DNA of 8,179 nucleotides from a bacterium (GTDB lineage Bacteria; Patescibacteriota; Gracilibacteria; UM-FILTER-43-11). The position numbers were made by a program, and so were the translations under genes. This document shows positions 1 to 5,114 of the stretch, one piece after another. The stretch is from positions 1-8,179 of the forward strand of contig JAUHXI010000059.1 in assembly GCA_030426875.1 (NCBI GenBank), given 5' to 3'. A model generated the notes under the pieces. That model saw nothing but the letters and a program-made list of their open reading frames with translations. It searched no databases and was not told the DNA's origin. Position 1 is the stretch's first letter. Each line of letters begins with the position of its first letter.

Positions 1-227
1 ACATTGGGGTTGAGTTCTGGGGCTTCTTCAAAAAATGTTTCAAAATCAACCTCCTTCTCAATTTGCTTTTCGAGGGCTTTTTGGGTGTAGCCGGTGAGCC
101 AACGAATGATGTGGTCGACTTCCTCTTTTGTCTTCCCTTTTTTCTCGGCTTTTTGAACATAAAACGGATAGACGCTGGCGAAGGAGGTGGTGAAGATGCG
201 GTGTTTTTTTGTCTTTTTATCATTCAT
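1..227 (-). CDS. DUF2200 family protein (partial, 3' end off window)
   Basis: The first 75 codons of a minus-strand gene are visible; the rest lies left of base 1. The protein begins MNDKKTKKHRIFTTSFASVY and continues with VQKAEKKGKTKEEVDHIIRW, LTGY, and then QIEKEVDFETFFEEAPELNP. I recognise this from memory as DUF2200: the family signature is HRIF..SFASVYP.YVQKAE+KGRTK.EVD.VIRWLTGY followed by VDFETFF..AP..NP. Family members are short cytosolic proteins of roughly 110-120 residues, so about two thirds of the gene is here. No molecular function is established. The ATG at 227-225 lies 11 nt after the stop of the OmdA-like gene, so the two are probably cotranscribed. No clear Shine-Dalgarno sequence precedes it. 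Family assignment is strong; function is unknown. Confidence 0.85.
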   Translation of the reverse strand, partial: MNDKKTKKHRIFTTSFASVYPFYVQKAEKKGKTKEEVDHIIRWLTGYTQKALEKQIEKEVDFETFFEEAPELNPN

Positions 228-238
228 GTGAGTGGTGT

Positions 239-517
239 TTATTTGAACCATTTGGCGGCTTTAGGTCGACGGTGGGGGCAGCCGGGCCAGCAGCAGGGTC
301 GACGCTTTCCTTTGAGCAGATCTTCTTGTAAGCGATTGAGTCGTTTTTCTTTAGTTTCTTCTTTTTTAGGCATGGTGATCCAGCAGATCCATTCATTTTG
401 GGCGAGGGGAGTGAGCTTGTTCCATTTTTCAAGCAGCTTCGGATCGGAATTGAGGATTTGTTCTAAATTAGCAGGTGTTTTATGAAGGGGCTCATTTGTG
501 ATTTCGGGTTTTTTCAT
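239..517 (-). CDS. YdeI/OmpD-associated (OmdA-like) family protein
   Basis: A 92-residue protein. It resembles the YdeI/OmpD-associated ('bacteriocin-protection') family. The central segment, residues 17-60, has the family pattern: a helix ending in NSDPKLLEKWNKLTPL, then NEWICWI, then a K-E-T-K-E-K-R-L-N-R-L run like the family's KKPETR.RRI.R. The C-terminal part carries GKRRPCCWPGCPHRRP (residues 70-85), with C75, C76, C80 and H82 clustered as a possible metal site (inference). It lacks the longer N-terminal domain of full YdeI proteins, so it is the short, single-domain version. A cytosolic location is likely because no signal peptide or membrane segment is seen. The ATG at 517 is the first in frame. 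The gene sits 11 nt upstream of the DUF2200 gene in the same direction. An overlapping ATG frame (432-220) is a shadow. The biological role of the short form is not known. Confidence 0.8.
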   Translation of the reverse strand: MKKPEITNEPLHKTPANLEQILNSDPKLLEKWNKLTPLAQNEWICWITMPKKEETKEKRLNRLQEDLLKGKRRPCCWPGCPHRRPKAAKWFK

Positions 518-527
518 TTTTTAACAA

Positions 528-828
528 TTACTTGTAGTCCCAATAGTAAAAATCCTTATCAATTGATGCCTTAAAATCAATGTTATATTTTTCAGCCCAC
601 CCTTTTTTGTCAATCATTTTCATATGACTCTTGATGCATTTAAAGAGCTTAAAGACATTGTTTGTGACTGAATCGCTTTTGAGGGTTTCGCTGTAAAATT
701 CAATTGAATGAGCTCCATTGCGAAAATAAACTGAATAGGCTGAAGCATTGTCATCATACTCAAAGTCTGGAACGTCTCTCTGAAAGCTTAATCCAGATGG
801 GGTAAAGGATTTTCCTTTTAAGTTTCAT
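528..828 (-). pseudogene. Small hypothetical gene, frameshifted near its start
   Basis: A 98-codon open frame ends with TAA at 530-528. It reads NLKGKSFTPSGLSFQRDVPD, followed by FEYDDNASAYSVYFRNGAHS and later GWAEKYNIDF, and ends DKDFYYWDYK. It has no usable start: its upstream in-frame codon is TGA (827-825). An ATG sits directly after the stop of the upstream gene (TAA 831-829, ATG 828-826), but in another frame that reads MKLKRKILYP and stops after 22 codons. Removing one A from the A4 run in CTTAAAAGG joins the ATG to the long frame as MKLKGKSFTPSG, giving a protein of about 99 residues. This looks like a one-base insertion, a sequencing error, or less likely programmed frameshifting. 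The product is aromatic- and acid-rich and I do not recognise it. It would be translationally coupled to the 269-residue gene upstream. Confidence 0.5.
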
Positions 829-1638
829 TTATTTGATTTTATAGTTTTTTAAAATTCCCTTTCTACGTTTTTTTTCAGATATTTTAGGCTCAGTCAGTAG
901 GCATCCTGATAGCCAAAACTGCCCATGTACAACTCCTCCTATACTTGGTATCGAGTTTTTAAAATATCGAAGGTCTGCGGTAACATCAATTTCGCCACCG
1001 AGTGTATCAACCAGCATCCAATAAAATTCTTGATTTGTAAAAAAATTCTTTCTCTTTTCAGCTTTTCGAATCACACCTGCAAATAATCCAAATGCTTCGG
1101 GTGAATCTGGGTCTTTTTCATCTCCTGGGTTAAAGAGACCACTTGGAACAAATGATTGTGAAGCCCATTTCATTTCTCCTTCTTGTTCTTCCTCGAAAAC
1201 ATCCTCTGATTCATAGTATTCAAACTCTTGAGCAAATGCTGAAAGTTGAATTTCTAGAGCTTGAGGAAGCTCGATATCGCTATAATTTTTATGATCTGGT
1301 ACGTCAAAAACAAAAGGATAAGAGCCACTTTTCAAATCATCTTCTTCCGGATCAGCCCAAGAATAAAAAGCTCCATCCAATATACTCTCTTGTTTATTGA
1401 TGGTTGTAACGATTGATACCTTGCGCTTACTCTCTCCTTTAAAATGGGGATTTACCCCAATAAGTTCATTTTTATGATCCATTTGAATCCATAGCTGTGC
1501 TCCTGATTCATCTGAAAATTTATAATAACTTCCTTCTTTATTTTTTATTTGGATTGATTTTTCGTATGCCTTTTCTACCAAAGAGTAAAAATCTTCCTCA
1601 TTTTGAACGCCAAATCCTATATTTGATAGATTGCTCAT
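829..1638 (-). CDS. Uncharacterised 269-residue acidic protein
   Basis: A clean 269-residue open frame with ATG at 1638 and TAA at 829. The N-terminal region begins MSNLSNIGFGVQNEEDFYSL and contains SDESGAQLWIQ and NELIGVNPHFKGESKRKV (about residues 42-75), suggesting a mixed alpha/beta domain. An acidic linker follows at residues 139-155 (YYESEDVFEEEQEGEM). A C-terminal part covers GLFAGVIRKAEKRKN (184-198), a tryptophan-containing stretch near 207, and a basic tail of lysines (from 252). No signal peptide or transmembrane segment is visible. I do not recognise the family with confidence. The domain has the feel of the small soluble proteins found next to toxin or immunity genes, but that is only an impression. 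It is followed immediately by the frameshifted small gene. The 96 bp upstream (1639-1734) hold no gene and no convincing promoter. The gene is more AT-rich than the purine genes, which suggests accessory origin. Confidence 0.75.
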   Translation of the reverse strand: MSNLSNIGFGVQNEEDFYSLVEKAYEKSIQIKNKEGSYYKFSDESGAQLWIQMDHKNELIGVNPHFKGESKRKVSIVTTINKQESILDGAFYSWADPEEDDLKSGSYPFVFDVPDHKNYSDIELPQALEIQLSAFAQEFEYYESEDVFEEEQEGEMKWASQSFVPSGLFNPGDEKDPDSPEAFGLFAGVIRKAEKRKNFFTNQEFYWMLVDTLGGEIDVTADLRYFKNSIPSIGGVVHGQFWLSGCLLTEPKISEKKRRKGILKNYKIK

Positions 1639-1734
1639 TTATAACTCAGTTTTAATGTGGTAAATCGTTTTGTTTTTTTAAAATTTTAGCAATTTTTTCT
1701 CTTAAGATTCTCATTAAGTAATTAAAGGTTAGGC

Positions 1735-1995
1735 CTATGTGATGTCGTATATTAGAACTCTCTCTTCAGATTCATTTTTTACCCTACCTTTCTTAAAGAA
1801 ATTTTCCATTAGTTTTCGTGGAGGGTGTGTTGGTGCATCGGCATGCCTTTCAGTTCCCTTTAGTGCATGAGGGCAAGCCAAAAATCTACAGTGAAGATTA
1901 TGTATCTGTTGCTGAGTATTGCTGACATGATTATGACACTCTCCATCTCGAGGAGTTAGGCCTGTTGCTTGACGTTCAGTACACTTTTTAGGCAT
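1735..1995 (-). CDS. Small Cys/His-rich hypothetical protein
   Basis: An 86-residue frame starts at ATG 1995, 19 nt after the purB stop codon, and ends with TAG at 1737-1735. It contains four Cys (5, 20, 36, 41) and seven His (21, 23, 32, 35, 43, 51, 57) in its first 57 residues, as in GECHNH, IHNLHCRFLACPHALKG and HADAPTHPPR. That density suggests a metal-binding fold, but the spacing does not match a zinc-finger family I can name. The C-terminal third is basic then acidic (FFKKGRVKNESEERVLIYDI). The codon pattern is not obviously a shadow, because no real gene overlaps it on either strand. No Shine-Dalgarno sequence is seen. It could be read through from purB. It could also be a spurious frame in an intergenic stretch, so confidence is moderate. 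Confidence 0.5.
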   Translation of the reverse strand: MPKKCTERQATGLTPRDGECHNHVSNTQQQIHNLHCRFLACPHALKGTERHADAPTHPPRKLMENFFKKGRVKNESEERVLIYDIT

Positions 1996-2014
1996 AATAA
2001 TAATTAAAAATAAA

Positions 2015-3358
2015 TCAGGTCATCTCCCCAGCCAACCCCACATACCCCTCCGGACTCAACTCCAACAACCTTTTTTTATCCTCATTCGGAATCTCCAACG
2101 TTTCAATAAATGCCCGAACCGATTCCTTCGTAATTATCTTCCCCCGCGTCAATTCCTTTAACTTTTCATACGCATTTGGAATCGCATGTTTACGCATCAC
2201 CGTTTGAATGGGTTCAGCCAACAACGCCCAATTTCGCTCTAATTCCTCTTGAACACTTTTTTTGTTCAACTCAAGTTTTTTCAATCCCTTTAATGTTGAT
2301 TTATAAGCCAATAAACTATAGCCAAAGCCCAGTCCAATATTCCGCTGAACCGTGCTATCGGTCAAATCCCGCTGCATGCGAGAGTGGGGGAGTTTTTCAG
2401 ACAAATGTCGGAGGATGGCGTTGCTCAACCCCAAATTTCCCTCCGAATTTTCAAAATCAATGGGGTTCACTTTGTGTGGCATGGTTGATGAGCCCACTTC
2501 GCCTTTCACCACTTTTTGCTTAAAAATACCCCGACTGATATACATCCACATGTCCCGATCCGCATCGATGAGAATAGCGTTGAAGCGAGCGAGGGTGTCA
2601 TAAATCTCGGACTGATAATCGTGAGATTCAATTTGAGTGGTGTAAGGATTGTGAGTCAGTCCTAATTTCTGTACAAATTTTGTACTCAAAGATGACCATT
2701 TTACTTTAGGATAAGCTGAAATATGAGCATTAAAATTACCAGAAGCTCCATTCAACTTGCCAAGAATTTCTTGTTTTTTTAACGACTCCATTTGTCGTTC
2801 CAATCGTTTGGCAATGATTAAAAATTCTTTTCCAATCGTTGTGGGGGTAGCGGGTTGGCCGTGGGTTAGGCTGAGTAGGGGTACTGTCTTCCATTTTTTA
2901 GAAAGAGAATTGAACATTTTTAGGAGTTCTTTCATGGTTGGTAACATCACATGTTCCAAGCCCCCTTTGAGCATCAGTGCATACGCCAAGTTATTGATGT
3001 CCTCCGAGGTGCAGGCAAAATGAACGAATTCCAAATGTTTTTTTAAACTCGTTTTTTCTAGCTTTTGCTTGATGTAATACTCCACTGCCTTCACATCATG
3101 ATTGGTTGTTTTTTCAATTTTTTTCACTTTTTCAGCCTCTTTCTCATTAAATTTTTTGATGATGTCTTCCAGAAGCTTTAATTCTTTATCGGTGAACGGT
3201 GGTAATTCTGGAATTCCTTTTTCGGCTGATAACATCATAAAAAAACTCAACTCCACAATGAGTCGGTTTTTGATGAGGGCGTATTCAGAAAAGTAAGGGG
3301 TGAGTTCCTGAACTTTACTGTGGTAGCGACCGTCCAGCGGGCTGAGTGAGGTGATCAA
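2015..3358 (-). CDS. purB: Adenylosuccinate lyase PurB
   Basis: A 447-residue cytosolic homotetrameric enzyme of the fumarase/aspartase superfamily. It removes fumarate from SAICAR to give AICAR and from adenylosuccinate to give AMP. The sequence closely follows the E. coli type (about 456 residues). It starts with SLSPLDGRY, has IEKTTNHDVKAVEYYIK (81-97) and FACTSEDINNLAYALMLK (114-131), and carries the general-acid histidine in LTHGQPATPTTIGKE (H166). The flexible signature loop GSSTMPHKVNPIDFENSEGN (289-308) holds the catalytic serine (S290/S291). RDLTDSTVQRN (330-340) and LAEPIQTVMRKHAIPNAYEK follow near the end. The start codon is TTG at 3358-3356; an in-frame TAA lies just upstream and no ATG fits, and the N-terminus aligns with the family. 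No Shine-Dalgarno sequence is visible. The stop is TGA, which argues for the standard code. The gene lies downstream of the toxin-antitoxin pair in the same direction. Confidence 0.97.
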   Translation of the reverse strand: MITSLSPLDGRYHSKVQELTPYFSEYALIKNRLIVELSFFMMLSAEKGIPELPPFTDKELKLLEDIIKKFNEKEAEKVKKIEKTTNHDVKAVEYYIKQKLEKTSLKKHLEFVHFACTSEDINNLAYALMLKGGLEHVMLPTMKELLKMFNSLSKKWKTVPLLSLTHGQPATPTTIGKEFLIIAKRLERQMESLKKQEILGKLNGASGNFNAHISAYPKVKWSSLSTKFVQKLGLTHNPYTTQIESHDYQSEIYDTLARFNAILIDADRDMWMYISRGIFKQKVVKGEVGSSTMPHKVNPIDFENSEGNLGLSNAILRHLSEKLPHSRMQRDLTDSTVQRNIGLGFGYSLLAYKSTLKGLKKLELNKKSVQEELERNWALLAEPIQTVMRKHAIPNAYEKLKELTRGKIITKESVRAFIETLEIPNEDKKRLLELSPEGYVGLAGEMT

Positions 3359-3418
3359 TTTAATTTTAAGTTTTAAGTTTTAAATTTTTAATCCACCTTA
3401 AATATAACAAATTTATCT

Positions 3419-3721
3419 TTACTTTTGAAGGATGCGTTCGAAGGCTTTTTTGTAAACAATAGAACGATTACAAATCATGACAATTTCAACCTGATTTTTT
3501 AAAATTTCAAAAATGACCCGGTAGTTACCACAGCGCATACTTCTCAATCCTTTTAAAGTTTTTTTGAGAGGTTTTCCAAACACTTGTGGCGAATGGAGAA
3601 GTTTTTTTTGAATATCGCTTTTTATTCTTTTCAAAATATCCGGACTCAGTTGAGGTATGTCATTTTTAATGACTTGTGGGTACAGAAAAACCTTAAATTT
3701 AGGATCCGAAGGCATCGTCAA
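3419..3721 (-). CDS. RelE/ParE-type toxin
   Basis: A 100-residue protein with the RelE/ParE toxin pattern. The N-terminal beta strand is FKVFLYPQVIKNDIPQL, followed by a helix (LSPDILKRIKSDIQKKL). The core reads GKPLKKTLKGLRSMRCGNYR, then VIFEI, then VEIVMICNRSIVYKKAFERI. The G-x-YRVIFEI strand and the final basic residues near NRSIVYKKA are typical of the family, which either cleaves ribosome-bound mRNA (RelE) or inhibits gyrase (ParE); the sequence does not decide between them. Its start (ATG 3721, or the second ATG at 3715) overlaps the end of the antitoxin gene by 23 nt, the usual translational coupling of such pairs. Size and gene order fit. The N-terminal extension MTMPSDPK suggests the second ATG is equally plausible. 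Confidence 0.85.
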   Translation of the reverse strand: MTMPSDPKFKVFLYPQVIKNDIPQLSPDILKRIKSDIQKKLLHSPQVFGKPLKKTLKGLRSMRCGNYRVIFEILKNQVEIVMICNRSIVYKKAFERILQK

Positions 3722-3935
3722 AAGAAATTAAGTCTAGTTTTTTTGTTTTTCTCTCATGAATTCTTTCTTCAGCCATCATGGCCAAAATTTCATCTTCATC
3801 TTCTTCGATGGCTTTTTTTAGAAGTTCCACTACTTTAGTGGCTTGGGGAACAGAATCACGATTAGCCAAAAGTTTGACCAACTCTGCTAGTTCATCTGTT
3901 AAACTGATGTTTAGGCGTTTTTTAGTGGTTGGCAT
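3699..3935 (-). CDS. Ribbon-helix-helix antitoxin
   Basis: A 78-residue protein directly upstream of, and overlapping, the RelE/ParE toxin. Residues 6-44 have the ribbon-helix-helix pattern: a short strand KRLNISLTDEL, a helix (ELVKLLANRD), then a second helix (QATKVVELLKKAIEEDED) of the kind that forms a dimeric DNA-binding domain. The C-terminal half (MMAEERIHERKTKKLDLISF) is charged and would wrap and neutralise the toxin, as known for RelB/ParD-like antitoxins. The family predicts that it also represses its own promoter. A promoter with tandem 10-bp repeats lies just upstream and fits that. ATG 3935 is the first in frame and is about 28 nt from the -10 element. Confidence 0.85.
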   Translation of the reverse strand: MPTTKKRLNISLTDELAELVKLLANRDSVPQATKVVELLKKAIEEDEDEILAMMAEERIHERKTKKLDLISFDDAFGS

Positions 3936-3961
3936 CTTTATTAAATTTAATGTAACAACCT

Positions 3962-3982
3962 AAGTGTATCAAAAGTGTATCA
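3962..3982. promoter_or_regulatory. Tandem 10-bp direct repeat, candidate antitoxin operator
   Basis: AAGTGTATCA occurs at 3962-3971 and again at 3973-3982, a spacing of 11 bp or about one helical turn. The pair covers the promoter spacer and -10 element. Ribbon-helix-helix antitoxins bind short tandem sites in their own promoter, so this is a plausible autoregulatory operator (inference). No binding data are available. Confidence 0.55.
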
Positions 3983-3991
3983 CCTTGTCAA
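3963..3991 (-). promoter_or_regulatory. Sigma70-like promoter of the toxin-antitoxin operon
   Basis: Read on the minus strand, a perfect TTGACA (3991-3986) is followed by a 17-bp spacer and TACACT (3968-3963, four of six to TATAAT). Transcription would start near 3956, about 20 nt before the antitoxin ATG at 3935. It is one of the best promoter matches in the window and is placed exactly where a toxin-antitoxin operon needs one, after the purE stop codon. Confidence 0.7.
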
Positions 3992-4004
3992 TGGCTGTAT
4001 GGGG

Positions 4005-4424
4005 TTAAAAAGAGTTCTTAACTTCCCTTATATTTTTTGCCACTTTCTTTCTTAACCCATCATTCACCAGTGCTAGAATTCTAATGGCTGCCTGACTCGC
4101 ATTTTCTAATATTGAAACCTGTATGGCGGGCACATCATTTGGAAAATTAAAAGAATGGTCCGCTTCTGCCAAGGCAATGACAGGATGAATTGCAGTGGCA
4201 GCAACCATGCCAGGGAGGGCATCGCTTGTGCTTGAAAGGGTGATGTAAACCAGCTCCTCACCGGAACGATTGAAGTCGTTTACAATGTCAATGACAAGTT
4301 CTGGTACTTTGTGGGCCGAGGCGACATACAGTTCAGATTTTAGTCCAAATTCGTTCAAGTCACTTGCAATCTGCCGGGCTTTTGATTCCTCTGTTTTATC
4401 CTCCATTAGAATGGCTACGAGCAT
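4005..4424 (-). CDS. purE: PurE-like AIR carboxylase / N5-CAIR mutase family protein
   Basis: A 139-residue protein related to PurE, which carboxylates AIR or rearranges N5-CAIR to CAIR before PurC acts. The fold signature is visible: a first strand LVAILME, SAHKVPELVIDIV (36-48) holding the active-site histidine (H38), DALPGMVAA (68-76) in place of the usual GAGGAAHLPGM, and a PVIAL strand (81-85). The C-terminal helix runs ENASQAAIRILALVN (107-121). The usual phosphate-binding GSxSD after the first strand is absent (MEDKTEES instead), and the glycine-rich second loop is SSTSDALPG. It is therefore divergent; features such as SAHK recall class II (AIR carboxylase-type) PurE. I chose ATG 4424 because family homology begins there. 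The frame opens at ATG 4544, but those extra 40 codons are encoded by a DNA repeat. No clear Shine-Dalgarno sequence is seen. The purine-gene context supports a real role. Confidence 0.8.
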   Translation of the reverse strand: MLVAILMEDKTEESKARQIASDLNEFGLKSELYVASAHKVPELVIDIVNDFNRSGEELVYITLSSTSDALPGMVAATAIHPVIALAEADHSFNFPNDVPAIQVSILENASQAAIRILALVNDGLRKKVAKNIREVKNSF

Positions 4425-4458
4425 GATTTTATTGTTTAATTGTTTGCAGTATAGTGCA

Positions 4459-4546
4459 ATTTTGATTCGTCGCAAACTGTGATTTTTTGGATTAGCATTA
4501 TTCCTATTTGATCCATCGCAGGCTGTGATTCTTCTGATTAACATGA
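4459..4546 (-). repeat. Left copies of a dispersed repeat (two units, 46-nt period)
   Basis: On the minus strand a unit containing TCAGAAGAATCACAGCCTGC then GATGGATCAAATAGG (4546-4501) is followed, exactly 46 nt later, by a degraded second unit with AATCACAGTTTGCGACGAATC (4498-4459). The unit matches, in inverted orientation, the copy at 5070-5113. The repeat is immediately upstream of purE and forms the spurious N-terminal extension of that frame. It borders the GxxExxY gene. Confidence 0.75.
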
Positions 4547-4562
4547 TGGGCTATGATTTTCT

Positions 4563-4970
4563 TTATTTTCGTTCCTTTTTTCGCATGAGCCGTTTGAATT
4601 GCAGGATTTTGGTGCTAAAGTTAATCAATAGGCCGATTTCCATATTATAAACTTCCAAATAGTTAATCGCTTGGGCCAGGTGGGCATCGTCCATTTGAAT
4701 GATGGCTTTGATTTCGACCATGATTTTTTCTTCCACAAAAAAATCCACTCGCCTTTGTCCTATGAGTTGACCTTTGTAATCAATTTCCATTTCAAGCTAT
4801 CTGGCGAAGTCGATTTGCTTTTCAGTTAATTCGATTGCTATTGGTTGTTGGTAAATCACCTCCTGAAACCCATTTCCCAAAAAAGCATGCACCTCCATCA
4901 CCGCCCCAATAATCTTCGATGTCAGCTCTGAATGTTTGTCGTTGTGATTTGTAAATTTAGCGTTACTCAT
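4563..4970 (-). pseudogene. GxxExxY family PD-(D/E)xK-like protein, interrupted by an amber codon
   Basis: One reading frame of 136 codons spans ATG 4970 to TAA 4565-4563 with a single in-frame TAG at 4799-4797 (codon 58). The N-terminal part has IIGAVMEVHAFLGNGFQEVIY (20-40), which includes the name-giving motif G34-x-x-E37-x-x-Y40. After the amber codon the frame reads LEMEIDYKGQLIGQRRVDFF, then VEEKIMVEIKAI, with D76 and E86-x-K88 as the PD-(D/E)xK-like residues, and later INYLEVYNMEIGLLINF. Length and order match the family's usual ~125 residues, so the stop replaces one residue and nothing else is lost. From the family pattern, a Gln or Glu codon is the likely ancestor. The family's function is not established; a nuclease-like fold is inferred. 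A GGGAG sits 4 nt before ATG 4970. The downstream half alone has an internal ATG at 4790. Inverted repeats flank the gene. Confidence 0.8.
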
Positions 4971-4974
4971 AAAA

Positions 4975-4979
4975 CTCCC
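4975..4979 (-). promoter_or_regulatory. Shine-Dalgarno-like GGGAG of the GxxExxY gene
   Basis: GGGAG precedes ATG 4970 by four bases on the minus strand. It is the only clear Shine-Dalgarno-like match among the genes here and supports 4970 as the original start of the interrupted gene. The spacing is slightly short. Confidence 0.45.
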
Positions 4980-5067
4980 GCGCTAAAAAATAAGAGAGGC
5001 AACTTTATTTTTTAAAAGGAATTAAGCTTAGAGATTGATCAGAAAAAGCCCTCATTCAATTATAGTT

Positions 5068-5113
5068 AATCATGCTAATCAGAAGAATCACAGTCTGCAA
5101 CGGATCAATAAGG
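5068..5113 (+). repeat. Right inverted copy of the dispersed repeat
   Basis: AATCATGCTAATCAGAAGAA followed by TCACAGTCTGCAACGGATCA matches the minus-strand unit at 4546-4505 over about 43 nt with roughly five differences, in the opposite orientation. It ends two bases before the purC stop codon (5115-5117), so it lies at the immediate 3' end of purC. Together with the left copies it brackets the GxxExxY gene. Confidence 0.75.
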
Positions 5114-5114
5114 A

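Noticed and set aside
220..432. Overlapping 70-codon minus-strand frame
   Set aside because: It is the shifted frame of the OmdA-like gene; the correct frame (517-239) has family similarity.
63..485. Plus-strand 140-codon frame
   Set aside because: It lies antisense to the DUF2200 and OmdA-like genes and has no family features; it is a shadow.
2015..2017. UGA recoding (glycine), as in some candidate-phylum bacteria
   Set aside because: TGA terminates purB where the family ends, and readthrough would add only nine odd residues and overlap the next gene.
2176..3296. Several plus-strand frames inside purB
   Set aside because: They are antisense shadows of a strongly supported PurB.
4425..4544. 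Treating the 179-codon frame as the full-length PurE
   Set aside because: The first 40 codons are repeat-derived and family homology begins at the internal ATG 4424.
4459..4546. CRISPR array from the 46-nt period repeat
   Set aside because: Only one intact and one degraded unit are adjacent, the between-unit sequence belongs to the repeat itself, and no cas gene is present.
4984..5014. Possible terminator: TAAAAAATAA and its reverse complement around an 11-base loop
   Set aside because: The stem is purely A/T, so it would be very weak; chance is likely in this AT-rich stretch.
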